Origin: Roseateles toxinivorans
GTDB taxonomy: Bacteria; Pseudomonadota; Gammaproteobacteria; Burkholderiales; Burkholderiaceae_C
DNA length: 64,000 nt
Assembly (NCBI RefSeq): GCF_004362525.1
Contig: NZ_SNXS01000001.1
Location: forward strand, 358,520-422,519
Direction of reading: 5' to 3'
The translations under genes and the position numbers were made by a program. How positions within the stretch are numbered: the first letter of the stretch is position 1; each line of letters opens with the position of its first letter. This document shows, in pieces, positions 1-8,793 of this stretch. The notes beneath the pieces were generated by a model. That model saw nothing but the letters and a program-made list of their open reading frames with translations, made no database searches and was not told where the DNA came from.

Positions 1-39
1 ATGTAGTTGTCTGTGAAGGCAGGCAGTGCGATAAGGTTC

Positions 40-840
40 ATGGCAGGCAATCCATCGATTATAGAGTTGGCCCACTGGCTGCAAACCCCTGCGGGCCGCT
101 ACATGCTGGCCTGGGAACAGGCGCAGTTGGATGCCGCCGTGGTTGATCTGTTCGGCTTTCATGCGCTGCAGCTGGGCCTGCCGGAGCTGGACGGTCTGCG
201 CAGCAATCGCATGCCGCACCGCTGGCTGGCCTTGCAGCAGGCTCAGCCCTTGCCCGACGACCTGGTGCAGGACCCGGCCCGCACGGTGGCCCTGCATTGC
301 GATTTCGACGCGCTGCCTTTCGACACCAACAGCCTGGATCTGGTGGTGCTGCCCCATGCGCTCGAGCTGGCCTGCGACCCGCACCAGACCCTGCGCGAGG
401 TGGATCGCGTGCTGCGGCCCGAGGGCCGGGTCGTGATACTGGGCCTGAACCCGACCAGCCTGTGGGCGCTGCGCCAGCGCCTGGGGCGTTTACGGGGCCG
501 CCTGCCCGGCCACAAGGGCGAGCAGGGCCTGTTCCTGCCCAGCAGCGGCGAGTTCATCGGCTACTGGCGTCTGCGTGACTGGTTGCGGCTGCTGAGCTTC
601 GAGGTCGAGGGCGCCCATTTCGGCTGCTACCGGCCGCCGGGCCTGAGTGAGCGCTGGATGCAGCGCCATGCCTGGATGGAAGGTGCGGGCGAACGCTGGT
701 GGCCGGTGCTGGGCGCCGTTTACTTTCTGGTGGCCGTCAAGCGCGTGCGTGGCATGCGTCTGGTCGGCCTGCTGCCTCAGGCCCGCAAGGTTGCCAAGAC
801 CGCGGCGGTGGCGATGCACAACAACAAAGAGATTTCATGA
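40..840 (+). CDS. YafS-like SAM-dependent methyltransferase
   Basis: This is a Methyltransf_11-type protein of 266 residues from the ATG at 40; an in-frame TTG at 7 would add 11 residues. The middle of the protein reads [19 protein letters not shown] followed by a [10 protein letters not shown] strand, which is the post-motif I to motif III part of class I methyltransferases. I cannot see a clean glycine-rich SAM motif I, so the cofactor site may be degenerate. The stop codon overlaps the rnhA start (ATGA). The same methyltransferase-rnhA pair occurs in E. coli as yafS-rnhA next to gloB, which supports the family call. The substrate is unknown. Confidence 0.8.
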   Translation: MAGNPSIIELAHWLQTPAGRYMLAWEQAQLDAAVVDLFGFHALQLGLPELDGLRSNRMPHRWLALQQAQPLPDDLVQDPARTVALHCDFDALPFDTNSLDLVVLPHALELACDPHQTLREVDRVLRPEGRVVILGLNPTSLWALRQRLGRLRGRLPGHKGEQGLFLPSSGEFIGYWRLRDWLRLLSFEVEGAHFGCYRPPGLSERWMQRHAWMEGAGERWWPVLGAVYFLVAVKRVRGMRLVGLLPQARKVAKTAAVAMHNNKEIS

Positions 841-1316
841 CCGAGACCCACGAGAACAAGCCCGCCGCCACCATCCAGCGTCCCAAGGTGACCGTCTATA
901 CCGATGGCGCCTGCAAGGGCAACCCCGGACCCGGCGGCTGGGGTGCCTGGCTGAGCTCGGGCGGCCACGACAAGGAGTTGTTCGGTGGCGAGCCCAACAC
1001 CACCAACAACCGCATGGAGCTGACCGCCGTGATCGAGGCCCTGGCCTCGCTGAAACGCACCTGCGAGGTCACGCTTTACACCGACAGCCAGTACGTCCGT
1101 AAAGGCATTACGGAATGGATCATCGGCTGGAAGCAGCGCGGCTGGCAGACCGCCGACAAGAAGCCGGTGAAGAACGTCGATCTGTGGCAGCGGCTGGATG
1201 GCTTGCGCCATCTGCACCAGGTTGAGTGGCGCTGGGTCAAGGGCCACGCGGGTGACCCGGGCAACGAACGCGCCGATGCCCTGGCCAATCGGGGCGCGGC
1301 CTCGGTCGGCCGCTGA
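837..1316 (+). CDS. rnhA: Ribonuclease HI
   Basis: RNase HI cuts the RNA strand of RNA-DNA hybrids such as R-loops and Okazaki primers in the cytoplasm. The 159-residue protein has the complete catalytic set: D23 in [12 protein letters not shown]61 in NNRMEL, D83 in LYTDSQY and D147 in GNERADALA, with H137 in KGHAG. The start is the ATG inside the ATGA overlap with the upstream methyltransferase, so translation is probably coupled. Length and motifs match E. coli RnhA (155 residues). dnaQ, which often lies beside rnhA, does not follow here; an RND efflux gene begins about 100 bp downstream. Confidence 0.97.
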   Translation: MTETHENKPAATIQRPKVTVYTDGACKGNPGPGGWGAWLSSGGHDKELFGGEPNTTNNRMELTAVIEALASLKRTCEVTLYTDSQYVRKGITEWIIGWKQRGWQTADKKPVKNVDLWQRLDGLRHLHQVEWRWVKGHAGDPGNERADALANRGAASVGR

Positions 1317-1418
1317 GGTCGCGGCGCGCTCGCCAATCGCACATCGCCACCCGGTCTTCCCTGGGGCCTCAGCGCCGCAGGCCAAAGGCCGGTACAGTCC
1401 GCGCTCGGAGAATCCGGC

Positions 1419-2615
1419 ATGAGTTTCAAAAAATTACATACATTGGTGGCTGTGGTCGCATTGGTGGCGATCAGCGGCGTGGCGTATTGGTGGCAGCACA
1501 GGCCCGGCCCGATGCCGGCCGCCGGTGCGGCCAGCCCGGCCTCGGGTCAGGGCCAAGGCCAGCCGGGGCGCAGCGGCCCGGGCGGCCCCTCGGGGCCGGT
1601 CAGCATCGAGGTCGGCCGCGTCGCGGTCATGAGTCTGCGTGACGAGGCCCAGGCCGTCGGCAGCCTGCGCTCGCGCCAGGCCGTGGTCTTGCGGCCCGAG
1701 GTCAGCGGCCGCATCTCGGCCCTGGGCTTCACCGACGGCCAACGCGTGCGCAAGGGCCAGCTGATGGTGCAGCTCGATGACGCACTGCAGGTGGCCCAGC
1801 TCCAGCAGGCCGAAGCCCAGGCCGGCATTGCCCGCACCAGCCTGCAGCGCAACCGCGAGTTGCTGGCGCAGAACTTCGTCAGTGCCAGCGTGGTCGATCA
1901 GGCCCAGGCCAATCTGCAGGTGGCCGAGGCCCAGGTGGCCCTGGCCAAGGCCCAGCTGAGCCGGCTGAAGATCGTCGCGCCCTTCGACGCCTTGGTGGGC
2001 ATACGTTCGGTCAACCTCGGCGACTATGTCAAGGACGGCGCCGACCTGGTGAGCATCGAGGACAGCTCCAGCATGTGGGTCGAGTTCCGCCTGCCCGAGC
2101 GCTTCGTGCCGCGCCTGAAGGCAGGGCAGGGCGTGGACATGACCCTGGACGCCCTGCCCAAGCAGGTGTTCCAGGCCAAGGTGGACGTTGTCGATGTGCA
2201 GTTCGACGCCAACGGCCGCTCGATGCTGGTGCGCGCCAAGCTGATGGGCCCGACCGCCGATCTGCGCTCCGGATTGTTCGCCCGTGTCAATGTGGTGCTG
2301 GGCGAGCGCCCGAATGCGCTGGTCGTGCCCGAGGAGGCGCTGGTGCCCCAAGGTGGCAAGCAATACATCATCAAGGTCGTCGATGGACCCAAGGGCAAGC
2401 AGTCGCAGCGGGTCGAGGCGCGGCTGGGTATGCGGGTGCCGGGCAAGGTAGAGCTGCTGGGCGGCGTGCAGGATGGTGATGTGGTCGTCACCGCCGGCCA
2501 GGCGAGGCTGATGCGCGGCGATGGCCTGCCGGTGAAAATCGTCGATGTGGACAAGCAGGGCGGTGCGCCGCGCAGCGCCGCGGCGTCCGGACCCGTCAGC
2601 GCGGCTTCGCGCTGA
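1419..2615 (+). CDS. RND efflux periplasmic adaptor (membrane fusion protein)
   Basis: This HlyD/AcrA-type adaptor would link the inner-membrane RND pump encoded just downstream to an outer-membrane channel. The 398-residue protein has an N-terminal membrane anchor (about residues 8-24, no lipobox cysteine), a Pro/Gly-rich linker, a lipoyl-like half (VLRPEVSGRISALGF ... GQRVRKGQ), an alanine/glutamine-rich helical hairpin at about 125-180, a second lipoyl half and a beta-barrel domain with VVPEEALVPQGG. It most resembles the MexE/MdtA-like group. The RND permease starts 22 bp after its stop, so the two form an operon. No outer-membrane factor gene follows. The cargo cannot be read from the sequence. 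Confidence 0.93.
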   Translation: MSFKKLHTLVAVVALVAISGVAYWWQHRPGPMPAAGAASPASGQGQGQPGRSGPGGPSGPVSIEVGRVAVMSLRDEAQAVGSLRSRQAVVLRPEVSGRISALGFTDGQRVRKGQLMVQLDDALQVAQLQQAEAQAGIARTSLQRNRELLAQNFVSASVVDQAQANLQVAEAQVALAKAQLSRLKIVAPFDALVGIRSVNLGDYVKDGADLVSIEDSSSMWVEFRLPERFVPRLKAGQGVDMTLDALPKQVFQAKVDVVDVQFDANGRSMLVRAKLMGPTADLRSGLFARVNVVLGERPNALVVPEEALVPQGGKQYIIKVVDGPKGKQSQRVEARLGMRVPGKVELLGGVQDGDVVVTAGQARLMRGDGLPVKIVDVDKQGGAPRSAAASGPVSAASR

Positions 2616-2637
2616 TCCCCAGGCACAAGGAGTCGGC

Positions 2638-5600
2638 ATGCGTATCTCGGAAATTTCCATCCGTCGCCCGGTGTTCGCGACCGTGATGTCGCTGCTGCTG
2701 GTGCTGGTCGGCATCGTCTCGTTCGACCGCCTGACCCTGCGCGAGTACCCGCGCATCGACGAGCCGGTGGTGACCGTCAGCACCCGGCTGATCGGTGCCT
2801 CCAGCGAGGTGATCGAGTCCCAGGTCAGCAAGCCGCTGGAGGACTCGATTGCCGGCATCGACGGCGTTGACATCCTGACCTCGATCTCGCGCTCGGAGCA
2901 GAGTCAGATCACGGTGCGCTTCAAGCTCGAGAAGAACCCCGACGACGCCGCCGCCGATGTGCGCGACCGCGTCGCCCGGGTGCGCGGCCGCCTGCCCGAT
3001 GCCGTCGATGAGCCGGTGGTGGCCAAGGTCGAGGCAGACGCCACGCCGACGATCTGGATCGCCTTCACTAGCGAGTCGCTGTCACCGCTGGAAGTCACCG
3101 ACCTGGTGAATCGCGTCGTCAAGCCCCGGCTGCAGACGGTGCCCGGCGTGGCCGATGTGCAGATCGGCGGCGACCGCAAGTACGCGATGCGCATCTGGCT
3201 GGACGCCGACCGCCTGGCCGCCTACCGCCTGACCGTGCAGGACGTGGAAGACGCGCTGCGCAAGCAGAACCTCGAGGTGCCCGCCGGCCGCATCGAAAGC
3301 CAGCAGCGCGAGTTCAACGTCACCGCCCGCACCGATCTGAACACCGTCGCCCAGTTCAACGAGGTGGCGCTGCGCCAGGTCAATGGCATCACCGTGCGGC
3401 TGAAGGATGTGGCCCGGGTCGAAGAAGCGGCCGCCAGCGAGCGCTCGCGCGTGCGCCTGAACGGCGTGCCATCGGTGAGCCTGGGCGTGATCCGCCAGGC
3501 CACGGCCAACCCGCTGGAGGTCTCGGCCGGCGTGCGCGCCATCCTGCCGCGCATACAGCAGGACCTGCCGGACACCGTGACGGTGCGGCCGGCCAATGAC
3601 AACTCGATCTTTATCGACCGCTCGATCAAGTCGGTCTACACCACCATCGCCGAGTCGGTGGCCCTGGTGGCCTTGGTGGTGTTCGTGTTCCTGCGCACGC
3701 TTCGCGCTTCCATCATCCCGCTGGTCACGATCCCGATCAGCCTGATCGGCTCGTTTGCGCTGATGGCCGCGGCCGGCTTCACCGTCAACACGCTGACCCT
3801 GCTGGCCCTGGTGCTGGCCATCGGCCTGGTGGTGGACGATGCCATCGTCGTGCTGGAGAACATCTTCCGCCATATCGAGGAGGGCCTGAGCCCCTTCCAG
3901 GCGGCGCTGAAGGGGGCCAAGGAGATTGGCTTCGCGGTGATGGCCATGACCCTGACCCTGGCGGCGGTGTTCGCGCCGCTGGCCTTCACGCCGGGCCGTA
4001 CCGGCCGGCTGTTCGTCGAGTTCGCGCTGACGCTGGCCGGCGCGGTGATCGTCTCGGGCTTCGTCGCCCTGACACTCACGCCGATGATGTGCAGCAAGCT
4101 GCTGCGCCACAACGCCAAGCCCGGGCGTTTTGACCGCGGCATGGAGCGGGTGCTGGTCTGGATCACCGAGCGCTACACCGGCGCGCTGCGCTTCGCCCTG
4201 CGCCAGCGCTGGATGGTCGTCGCGGTGATGCTGGCCTCGGGGGCCGGCAGCTGGTGGCTGTTCAGCACCGCCAAGTCGGAGCTTGCGCCGATGGAGGACC
4301 GCGGCGTCATCATCATGCCGATCAGCGCGCCCGATGGCGCGACCCTTGACTTCACCGCCCGCTATCTGGATGCGATCGACCGCATTGCCTCGGGCTACCC
4401 CGAGTTCGACCGCGTGTTCCTGTTCGCCGGCGGCGGCATCGTGTCGCAGGGCACGGCCATCCTGCGCGCGGTGGACTGGACCGAGCGCAGCCGCAGCACC
4501 CAGGAGCTGGCCCGTGCGCTGCAGCCGCAGGTCAGCCTGCTGCCCGGGGTGAGCGCCTTCCCGATCACCCCGCCCAGCCTGGGGCAGGGCTTTCGCGAGC
4601 GACCGATCAATTTCGTCATCGTCACCAGCGACAGCTATGCCAACCTGGCTAATGTGACGCAGCAGATGATGGCCGAGATGGCCAAGAACCCCGGCTTTGT
4701 GCAGCCCGACAACGACCTGCGCCTGAACAAGCCCGAGGTCTTTCTGGAGGTGGACCGCGAGCGTGCGGCCGACCTTGGCGTCAGCGTGGACCAGATCGCC
4801 CGCACCGTCGAGTCGATGCTCGGCGGCCGGGCGGTGACCCGCTACAAGCGTGACGCCGACCAGTACGACGTGCTGGTGCAAACCGAGGGCAGTGGCCGCA
4901 CCACGCCCGAACACATCGAGAAGCTGTTCGTGCGCGGCCGTGGCGACACCATGCTGCCGCTGTCCAGCCTGGTCAAGGTGCGCGAAGCGGTGAGCCCACG
5001 CGAGCTGAACCATTTCAACCAGCGCCGCTCGGTCTCCATCACCTCCAGCCTGGCGCCGGGCTACTCGCTGGGCGAGGCCTTGCAGTTCATGGACGAGGCG
5101 TCGCGCCGCGTGCTGCCGGTGGGCTATGCGACCGAGCTGAACGGCGTGTCGCGCGAGTTCAAGTCCAGCAGCGGTGCGCTGGGCCTGGTGTTCGTGCTGG
5201 CCGGCCTGTTCATCTTCCTGGTGCTGGCGGCGCAGTTCGAGAGCTTCGTCGATCCGCTGATCATCATGACGGCCGTGCCGCTGTCCATGGTCGGGGCTCT
5301 GGGTGCGATGCAATTGACGGGCGGCACGCTCAACGTCTATTCGCAGATCGGCCTGATCACCCTGGTGGGCCTGATAACCAAACACGGCATCCTGATCGTC
5401 GAGTTCAGCAACCAGCTGCGCCAGGCGGGCAAGGACACCCTGGACGCGGTGATCGAGGCCAGCGCGCTGCGCCTGCGGCCCATCCTGATGACCACCGGCG
5501 CCATGGTGTTGGGCGCGCTGCCGCTGGCCCTGGCCTCCGGCGCCGGGGCCGAGAGTCGCCAGCAGATCGGCTGGGTGATCGTGGGCGGCATGTCGCTGGG

Positions 5601-5697
5601 CACGGTGCTGACGCTGTTTGTGGTGCCTACGATGTACAGCCTGCTGGCCCGCAAGCGGGTGCCGGGCGAGATCACCACCGCGGCGGCGCACGCCTGA
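2638..5697 (+). CDS. RND (HAE1-type) multidrug efflux permease
   Basis: This is the proton-driven inner-membrane pump of a tripartite efflux system, 1019 residues from the ATG at 2638, which follows an AAGGAG ribosome-binding site. It begins with the family signature MRISEISIRRPVFATVM. The proton-relay aspartates D400 and D401 lie in GLVVDDAIVVLEN, and the relay lysine K915 lies in LVGLITKHGILIVEF. The duplicated layout (six membrane segments and a large periplasmic loop, twice) is visible as two porter regions at about 35-330 and 560-850. A REP repeat begins 8 bp after the stop. Confidence 0.96.
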   Translation: MRISEISIRRPVFATVMSLLLVLVGIVSFDRLTLREYPRIDEPVVTVSTRLIGASSEVIESQVSKPLEDSIAGIDGVDILTSISRSEQSQITVRFKLEKNPDDAAADVRDRVARVRGRLPDAVDEPVVAKVEADATPTIWIAFTSESLSPLEVTDLVNRVVKPRLQTVPGVADVQIGGDRKYAMRIWLDADRLAAYRLTVQDVEDALRKQNLEVPAGRIESQQREFNVTARTDLNTVAQFNEVALRQVNGITVRLKDVARVEEAAASERSRVRLNGVPSVSLGVIRQATANPLEVSAGVRAILPRIQQDLPDTVTVRPANDNSIFIDRSIKSVYTTIAESVALVALVVFVFLRTLRASIIPLVTIPISLIGSFALMAAAGFTVNTLTLLALVLAIGLVVDDAIVVLENIFRHIEEGLSPFQAALKGAKEIGFAVMAMTLTLAAVFAPLAFTPGRTGRLFVEFALTLAGAVIVSGFVALTLTPMMCSKLLRHNAKPGRFDRGMERVLVWITERYTGALRFALRQRWMVVAVMLASGAGSWWLFSTAKSELAPMEDRGVIIMPISAPDGATLDFTARYLDAIDRIASGYPEFDRVFLFAGGGIVSQGTAILRAVDWTERSRSTQELARALQPQVSLLPGVSAFPITPPSLGQGFRERPINFVIVTSDSYANLANVTQQMMAEMAKNPGFVQPDNDLRLNKPEVFLEVDRERAADLGVSVDQIARTVESMLGGRAVTRYKRDADQYDVLVQTEGSGRTTPEHIEKLFVRGRGDTMLPLSSLVKVREAVSPRELNHFNQRRSVSITSSLAPGYSLGEALQFMDEASRRVLPVGYATELNGVSREFKSSSGALGLVFVLAGLFIFLVLAAQFESFVDPLIIMTAVPLSMVGALGAMQLTGGTLNVYSQIGLITLVGLITKHGILIVEFSNQLRQAGKDTLDAVIEASALRLRPILMTTGAMVLGALPLALASGAGAESRQQIGWVIVGGMSLGTVLTLFVVPTMYSLLARKRVPGEITTAAAHA

Positions 5698-5705
5698 CAG
5701 CCGAT

Positions 5706-5757
5706 CCCGGATTGCATCCGGGCTACGGAACCCGATGTAGCCCGGATGCAATCCGGG
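5706..5757. repeat. REP pair, locus 1 (GTAG-type)
   Basis: Two 21-bp units face each other across a 10-bp spacer: 5706-5726 on the minus strand and 5737-5757 on the plus strand. Each unit has a GTAG head followed by 7-bp arms CCCGGAT/ATCCGGG around a 3-nt GCA loop. A GTAG tetranucleotide in front of a small hairpin is the hallmark of REP elements mobilised by RAYT (TnpA-REP) transposases. The pair lies between the RND permease stop and the GNAT gene and supplies the last codons of the latter. Confidence 0.85.
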
Positions 5758-6220
5758 GCTGGATTCGAGCAGGGCGCCGATAGTAGTTGTCGAACTCCGC
5801 CCGCTCGATCAATTCGAAGCCGTGGCGCAGATAGAAGCGGTTCGAGTCGCTGTCGCGCAGCGCACCGACGCGCACCGGCAAACCGGCGGCATCTGCTTGG
5901 GCGAACACCTCGAGTAACACGGCGGCGCCAATGCCCTGGCCTTGCGCACCTGATGCGATGTAGAGATGGTCAAGCACCAGTGCACCCTCCTGCGGCTTGA
6001 CGACCACGAAGCCGACACGCTCGCCATTCACAAGAATGTGCCTCGTGTGCTCCGGCGCAAAGCCGGCGGCAAATCGTTCGCGGGCCCGCGCCGGGTCGAA
6101 GCGGCCGATGCGCTCCAGGCTCTCGCGCATGGCGGCGATGCGCAGGGCCAGCAGGGCTTCGAAGTCGGCGTCGGCTGCGGGAACGAATCGCAAGGTCTGC
6201 TCAGGCGAGGGCGTTGTCAT
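5723..6220 (-). CDS. GNAT family N-acetyltransferase with REP-encoded tail
   Basis: This 165-residue protein carries the GNAT core: a VLDHLYIASGAQGQGIGAAVL stretch (acetyl-CoA pyrophosphate loop Q-G-x-G-I/L-G) followed by RDSDSNRFYLRHGFEL, the usual motif B. The substrate cannot be predicted. The start at 6220 gives MTTPSPEQTLRF, the normal length for the family. The C-terminus is odd: after DNYYRRPARI the reading frame enters the REP pair at 5706-5757, and both the last dozen residues and the TAG stop (5723-5725, from the GTAG head) are repeat sequence. It is the last gene of a long minus-strand run. Confidence 0.85.
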   Translation of the reverse strand: MTTPSPEQTLRFVPAADADFEALLALRIAAMRESLERIGRFDPARARERFAAGFAPEHTRHILVNGERVGFVVVKPQEGALVLDHLYIASGAQGQGIGAAVLLEVFAQADAAGLPVRVGALRDSDSNRFYLRHGFELIERAEFDNYYRRPARIQPRIASGLHRVP

Positions 6221-6224
6221 CTGC

Positions 6225-6491
6225 TCAGCCCCGCCCACGCACCAGAAAGTAGCCGACCAGCGCTGCGATGACCAGCGCGAGCAGCACCCAGCCCATGCTG
6301 CCGCTGCGCCGCACCTCGCCGGGCGAGCCCTGACCCAGCTCGGCATGTTGTGGCGAGGCCTCGACGGCGTCTTTCGCCTCCTTCAGCCCCAGGCCGGTGA
6401 GTTGGCGCATCAGCTTGATGGCCTCGATCTTGTTGCCCCGCTGAACGGCGGCGAGCACCTCGGGCGGCAATGGGTCGGTGGGTATCGTCAT
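6225..6491 (-). CDS. Small membrane protein with ribosomal L7/L12 C-terminal-like domain
   Basis: The 88-residue protein has an N-terminal segment EAIKLMRQLTGLGLKEAKDAV that closely follows the helix-turn-helix face of the L7/L12 C-terminal domain, which binds translation factors in the ribosomal stalk. A polar linker rich in Gly and Ser follows (about 50-66), then one membrane helix, WVLLALVIAALVGYFLV, and a short basic end. The domain would face the cytoplasm. Small proteins combining this domain with a membrane anchor occur in other bacteria, but I know of no assigned function. It lies 4 bp upstream of the GNAT gene and 20 bp downstream of the FMN reductase gene. Confidence 0.8.
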   Translation of the reverse strand: MTIPTDPLPPEVLAAVQRGNKIEAIKLMRQLTGLGLKEAKDAVEASPQHAELGQGSPGEVRRSGSMGWVLLALVIAALVGYFLVRGRG

Positions 6492-6511
6492 GGTGTCGCT
6501 CCCTTGTCTTG

Positions 6512-7066
6512 CTAGCTGACCGGAAAGGCTGGCGCCGGAGCTGCCCGGAGCACGACGGTGCCATGCAGGGCGGCCAGCGCGCTCGTCAGCGCTCCGCCGA
6601 CCGCTGGCGACTCGATCATCTCCGATTCGCTCATCTTCGAGCCCAGCAGCGCGATGGAGATCGAGGCCTCCTCGACGATCAGGGCAGACATCGTCCTCAA
6701 GGTCTCGCGCAGTGCCGCATCGGCATGGTGGGCCCGTGGTGAGGCATTCAGTACCGCCACCGGCTTGTTGACGAAGGCCTCCTGGCTGACCAGCCAGTCC
6801 AGCGCATTCTTGATCACACCCGTCACGCCATGGGCGTACTCGGGGCTGGCAATGAGCAGCGCGTCGGCGGCAGCCACCTCGTCACGCAGACGCTGCACGG
6901 CAGGCGGTGCCTGTGCTTCCAGGTCCGGATTGAACAGCGGCAGCGCTGCCATGCCATCGAACACGCTGACCCGAATCTCCGGCGGCGCCAGGCGCGCGGC
7001 GGTGCGCAGCAGCGCGGCGTTGAGGGAGGCGGCGCGCAGGCTGCCGCAGAGGGCGAGGATGTTCAC
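6512..7066 (-). CDS. NADPH-dependent FMN reductase family protein
   Basis: This flavodoxin-fold oxidoreductase of 184 residues belongs to the NADPH_dep FMN reductase family (chromate/quinone reductase type). It begins MNILALCGSLRAASLNAALL, with the phosphate-binding loop GSLRAxSxN, and has the second family motif ASPEYAHGVTGVIKNALDW, which contacts the isoalloxazine ring. These enzymes reduce flavins, quinones or azo compounds and often work in redox detoxification. Its physiological substrate is not apparent. It sits in the minus-strand run with 20-27 bp gaps on both sides. Confidence 0.88.
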   Translation of the reverse strand: MNILALCGSLRAASLNAALLRTAARLAPPEIRVSVFDGMAALPLFNPDLEAQAPPAVQRLRDEVAAADALLIASPEYAHGVTGVIKNALDWLVSQEAFVNKPVAVLNASPRAHHADAALRETLRTMSALIVEEASISIALLGSKMSESEMIESPAVGGALTSALAALHGTVVLRAAPAPAFPVS

Positions 7067-7093
7067 GCACCTCCCGATCGGATACAGGGGCCT

Positions 7094-7537
7094 TCAGGTG
7101 CTAGGCGGGGCAGCATCTTCGTTCCAGAAGCGTTCCATCGCGATATAGGCGTACGACGCCGACCAGCCTATCAGCAGCAGGCCGTTCAGCGCCTCGGCGC
7201 CGGCCAGCAGTCGGATCGGGCCGATCGGTGTGAGGTCGCCAAAGCCCAGCGAGGTGTAGGTCTCGGCAGAGAAATACAGGCAGTTGGCCAGAGAAAAACC
7301 GGCCGGTCCGCTGAGCGTGCCGACGCCGAAGCCGGTGATCAGCACGAACAGCGCCAGGCCATACAGTGCCATCTCGACCGCATGGGCGGTGAACGCGGCG
7401 AACATCACCACCAGCAGCTTGCTGCGCTTGGGGATGCGCAGCCGCGGCAGGCGGGCATTGAGGCTGCCCAGCACCTCGTAATGGATCATCGTGGTCAGCG
7501 CGATCAAGAGCAGGCAGGAGAGGATGACGATGAGCAT
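7094..7537 (-). CDS. Two-TM ion channel family protein
   Basis: This membrane protein of 147 residues (ATG at 7537) has a first hydrophobic helix MLIVILSCLLLIALTTMI, a second at about 45-68, a re-entrant pore region TYTSLGFGDLTPIG and a last helix with LNGLLLIGWSASYAYIAM. The pore signature resembles the Ion_trans_2 filter TxGYGD but reads SLGFGD, as in other bacterial two-pore-domain homologues. It is likely a cation (potassium) channel. A GTG at 7573 in the same frame overlaps the stop of the upstream VOC gene by one base and is an alternative start. Family assignment is by pattern only. Confidence 0.75.
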   Translation of the reverse strand: MLIVILSCLLLIALTTMIHYEVLGSLNARLPRLRIPKRSKLLVVMFAAFTAHAVEMALYGLALFVLITGFGVGTLSGPAGFSLANCLYFSAETYTSLGFGDLTPIGPIRLLAGAEALNGLLLIGWSASYAYIAMERFWNEDAAPPST

Positions 7538-7572
7538 GATCGATGGGTGGCCTTGGGCTGGATGAGACCGCA

Positions 7573-7986
7573 CTAACCGAACGGAAGAGCCGGCACCAGA
7601 TCGCCATAGGCCCCGGCGACCACCACGACATAGCCATCGGGGTCACGCAGCCAGATCTCGCGATGCCGGGCCAGCGGATTGACCATGGGGCCTTCGAGCA
7701 CATGGTTCGCATGCCCGGTCTGCGCCCGTATGCGCGCCAGCGCCTGGTCGAAGTGCTCGGTCTGGAACCACAGGGCCACCCCATTGCCGCGGCCTTGCCC
7801 ATCGGCCGAACCCAGATGCGGGTGCTCGTGCACGTCCCAGGCGTGCAATTGCATCACCATCCGACCATCGGCGAGCAGCTGTTCGTACTCGGGGCCGCCG
7901 TGGCCGCAGCTGAGGCCCAGCATGTTGTGGTACCAGCGGCTGCTGGCCTGTACGTCGCGTACGCTGATCAGTGGCTGCGGACTCAT
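7573..7986 (-). CDS. VOC family (glyoxalase/bleomycin-resistance fold) protein
   Basis: This 137-residue protein has the single-domain VOC pattern: a start strand LISVRDVQASSRWYHNMLGL, a central VALWFQTEHFDQALARI and a closing REIWLRDPDGYVVVVA, in which the D-P-D-G-Y motif precedes the usual metal-ligand strand. Members include glyoxalase I, dioxygenases and antibiotic-binding proteins, so the activity is open. Its ATG overlaps the stop of the SnoaL-like gene as ATGA, suggesting translational coupling. Confidence 0.82.
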   Translation of the reverse strand: MSPQPLISVRDVQASSRWYHNMLGLSCGHGGPEYEQLLADGRMVMQLHAWDVHEHPHLGSADGQGRGNGVALWFQTEHFDQALARIRAQTGHANHVLEGPMVNPLARHREIWLRDPDGYVVVVAGAYGDLVPALPFG

Positions 7987-8381
7987 AGCGCCCGCGTTCG
8001 CTGCGCCGGCGCCGGCGCGGCCGCCATCTGCGCCGGGTCATAGAAGAACTGCTCCTCGGCGATGCGTTCGCCCTCCCAGCGCTGGTAGGCCAGCTCCTCC
8101 ATCTGCATCACCGTGCCGTCCAGCCGCTCGAAGCGGAAGATCCAGCGTATGACGACCTTGTCGCCCTGCTGGAAGACCGGCCGCACGCATTGCGAGTGCA
8201 CCGCCTTCGTCTTGGCCAGCACCTTGCGCTCGCCCGCGGCCAGGAACTCCCTGCCGACCCTGGGCGCGCCCATGTTCTCCTGCATCGAAGCCCCTTCGGT
8301 ATAGAAGTCCAGAATGGCCTCGACGTGGGCTCCCTGCTCGACGCGGGCGATGAAGCGCTCAAGTGTGTCCGGTGTGGGCAT
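7983..8381 (-). CDS. SnoaL-like / NTF2-fold protein
   Basis: This 132-residue protein begins MPTPDTLERFIARVEQGAHV and contains ILDFYTEGASMQENMG, the phrase typical of SnoaL-like NTF2-fold proteins, followed by long beta strands (KVVIRWIFRFERLDGTVMQMEEL). The fold serves cyclases, isomerases and binding proteins; no specific function can be assigned. The start at 8379-8381 excludes a longer open frame that shows no domain. It overlaps the downstream VOC gene by 4 bp. Confidence 0.82.
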   Translation of the reverse strand: MPTPDTLERFIARVEQGAHVEAILDFYTEGASMQENMGAPRVGREFLAAGERKVLAKTKAVHSQCVRPVFQQGDKVVIRWIFRFERLDGTVMQMEELAYQRWEGERIAEEQFFYDPAQMAAAPAPAQRTRAL

Positions 8382-8398
8382 GGGTGGCTCCGCGAGAG

Positions 8399-8791
8399 TC
8401 AGTTTGGATCGATCTTGGCGCCTTTTTCGACCAGTAGCTGGCGCAGCACCGAGCGGTGGCAATGGGCCTCGTCCGCGCAATAGCAGCCGACCGAGAAGTT
8501 CGTGCCCTGCGACAGCGTGGCCAGCAGCGCCAGCGAGTGGCCGGCCTCGGGCGCGGCCATCTCTGCGCGGTACTTCTTGACGAACTGGGCCCATTGGGCC
8601 GGTGTCTGGGCCTCCTGCCCGAGCTTCATTGTCTCGGCGCTGGGGGCGAGAGTCGGGTACCAGACGTCGTACCAGTCCTGCGCGGCGAACTCGGCCTTGG
8701 GCACGCCGCGCGGCGGGCGGCGCACGGTGCCGATGCGCGGGCCTTCGTCGACGCTGCGTGGGCTGCCGAGCCTGACGACGCGTATGGTCAT
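8399..8791 (-). CDS. DUF488 family protein
   Basis: The 130-residue protein starts MTIRVVRLGSPRSVDEGPRI and has the DUF488 layout: an early strand with R-L-G-S-P-R, a WYDVWYPTLAPS segment and a final cysteine/histidine cluster VGCYCADEAHCHRSVLRQLL. The last motif is conserved in the family and may bind metal or act as a nucleophile site. The function of DUF488 is not established. The ATG at 8791 lies two bases after the stop of the upstream VOC gene, so it was chosen over an ATG-like start 24 bases further upstream. Confidence 0.83.
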   Translation of the reverse strand: MTIRVVRLGSPRSVDEGPRIGTVRRPPRGVPKAEFAAQDWYDVWYPTLAPSAETMKLGQEAQTPAQWAQFVKKYRAEMAAPEAGHSLALLATLSQGTNFSVGCYCADEAHCHRSVLRQLLVEKGAKIDPN

Positions 8792-8793
8792 GG

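Noticed and set aside
3082-5751. Long open frame of 889 codons on the minus strand opposite the RND permease
   Set aside because: It is a His/Gln/Arg-rich shadow of a GC-rich gene with clear RND motifs on the other strand; it has no domains.
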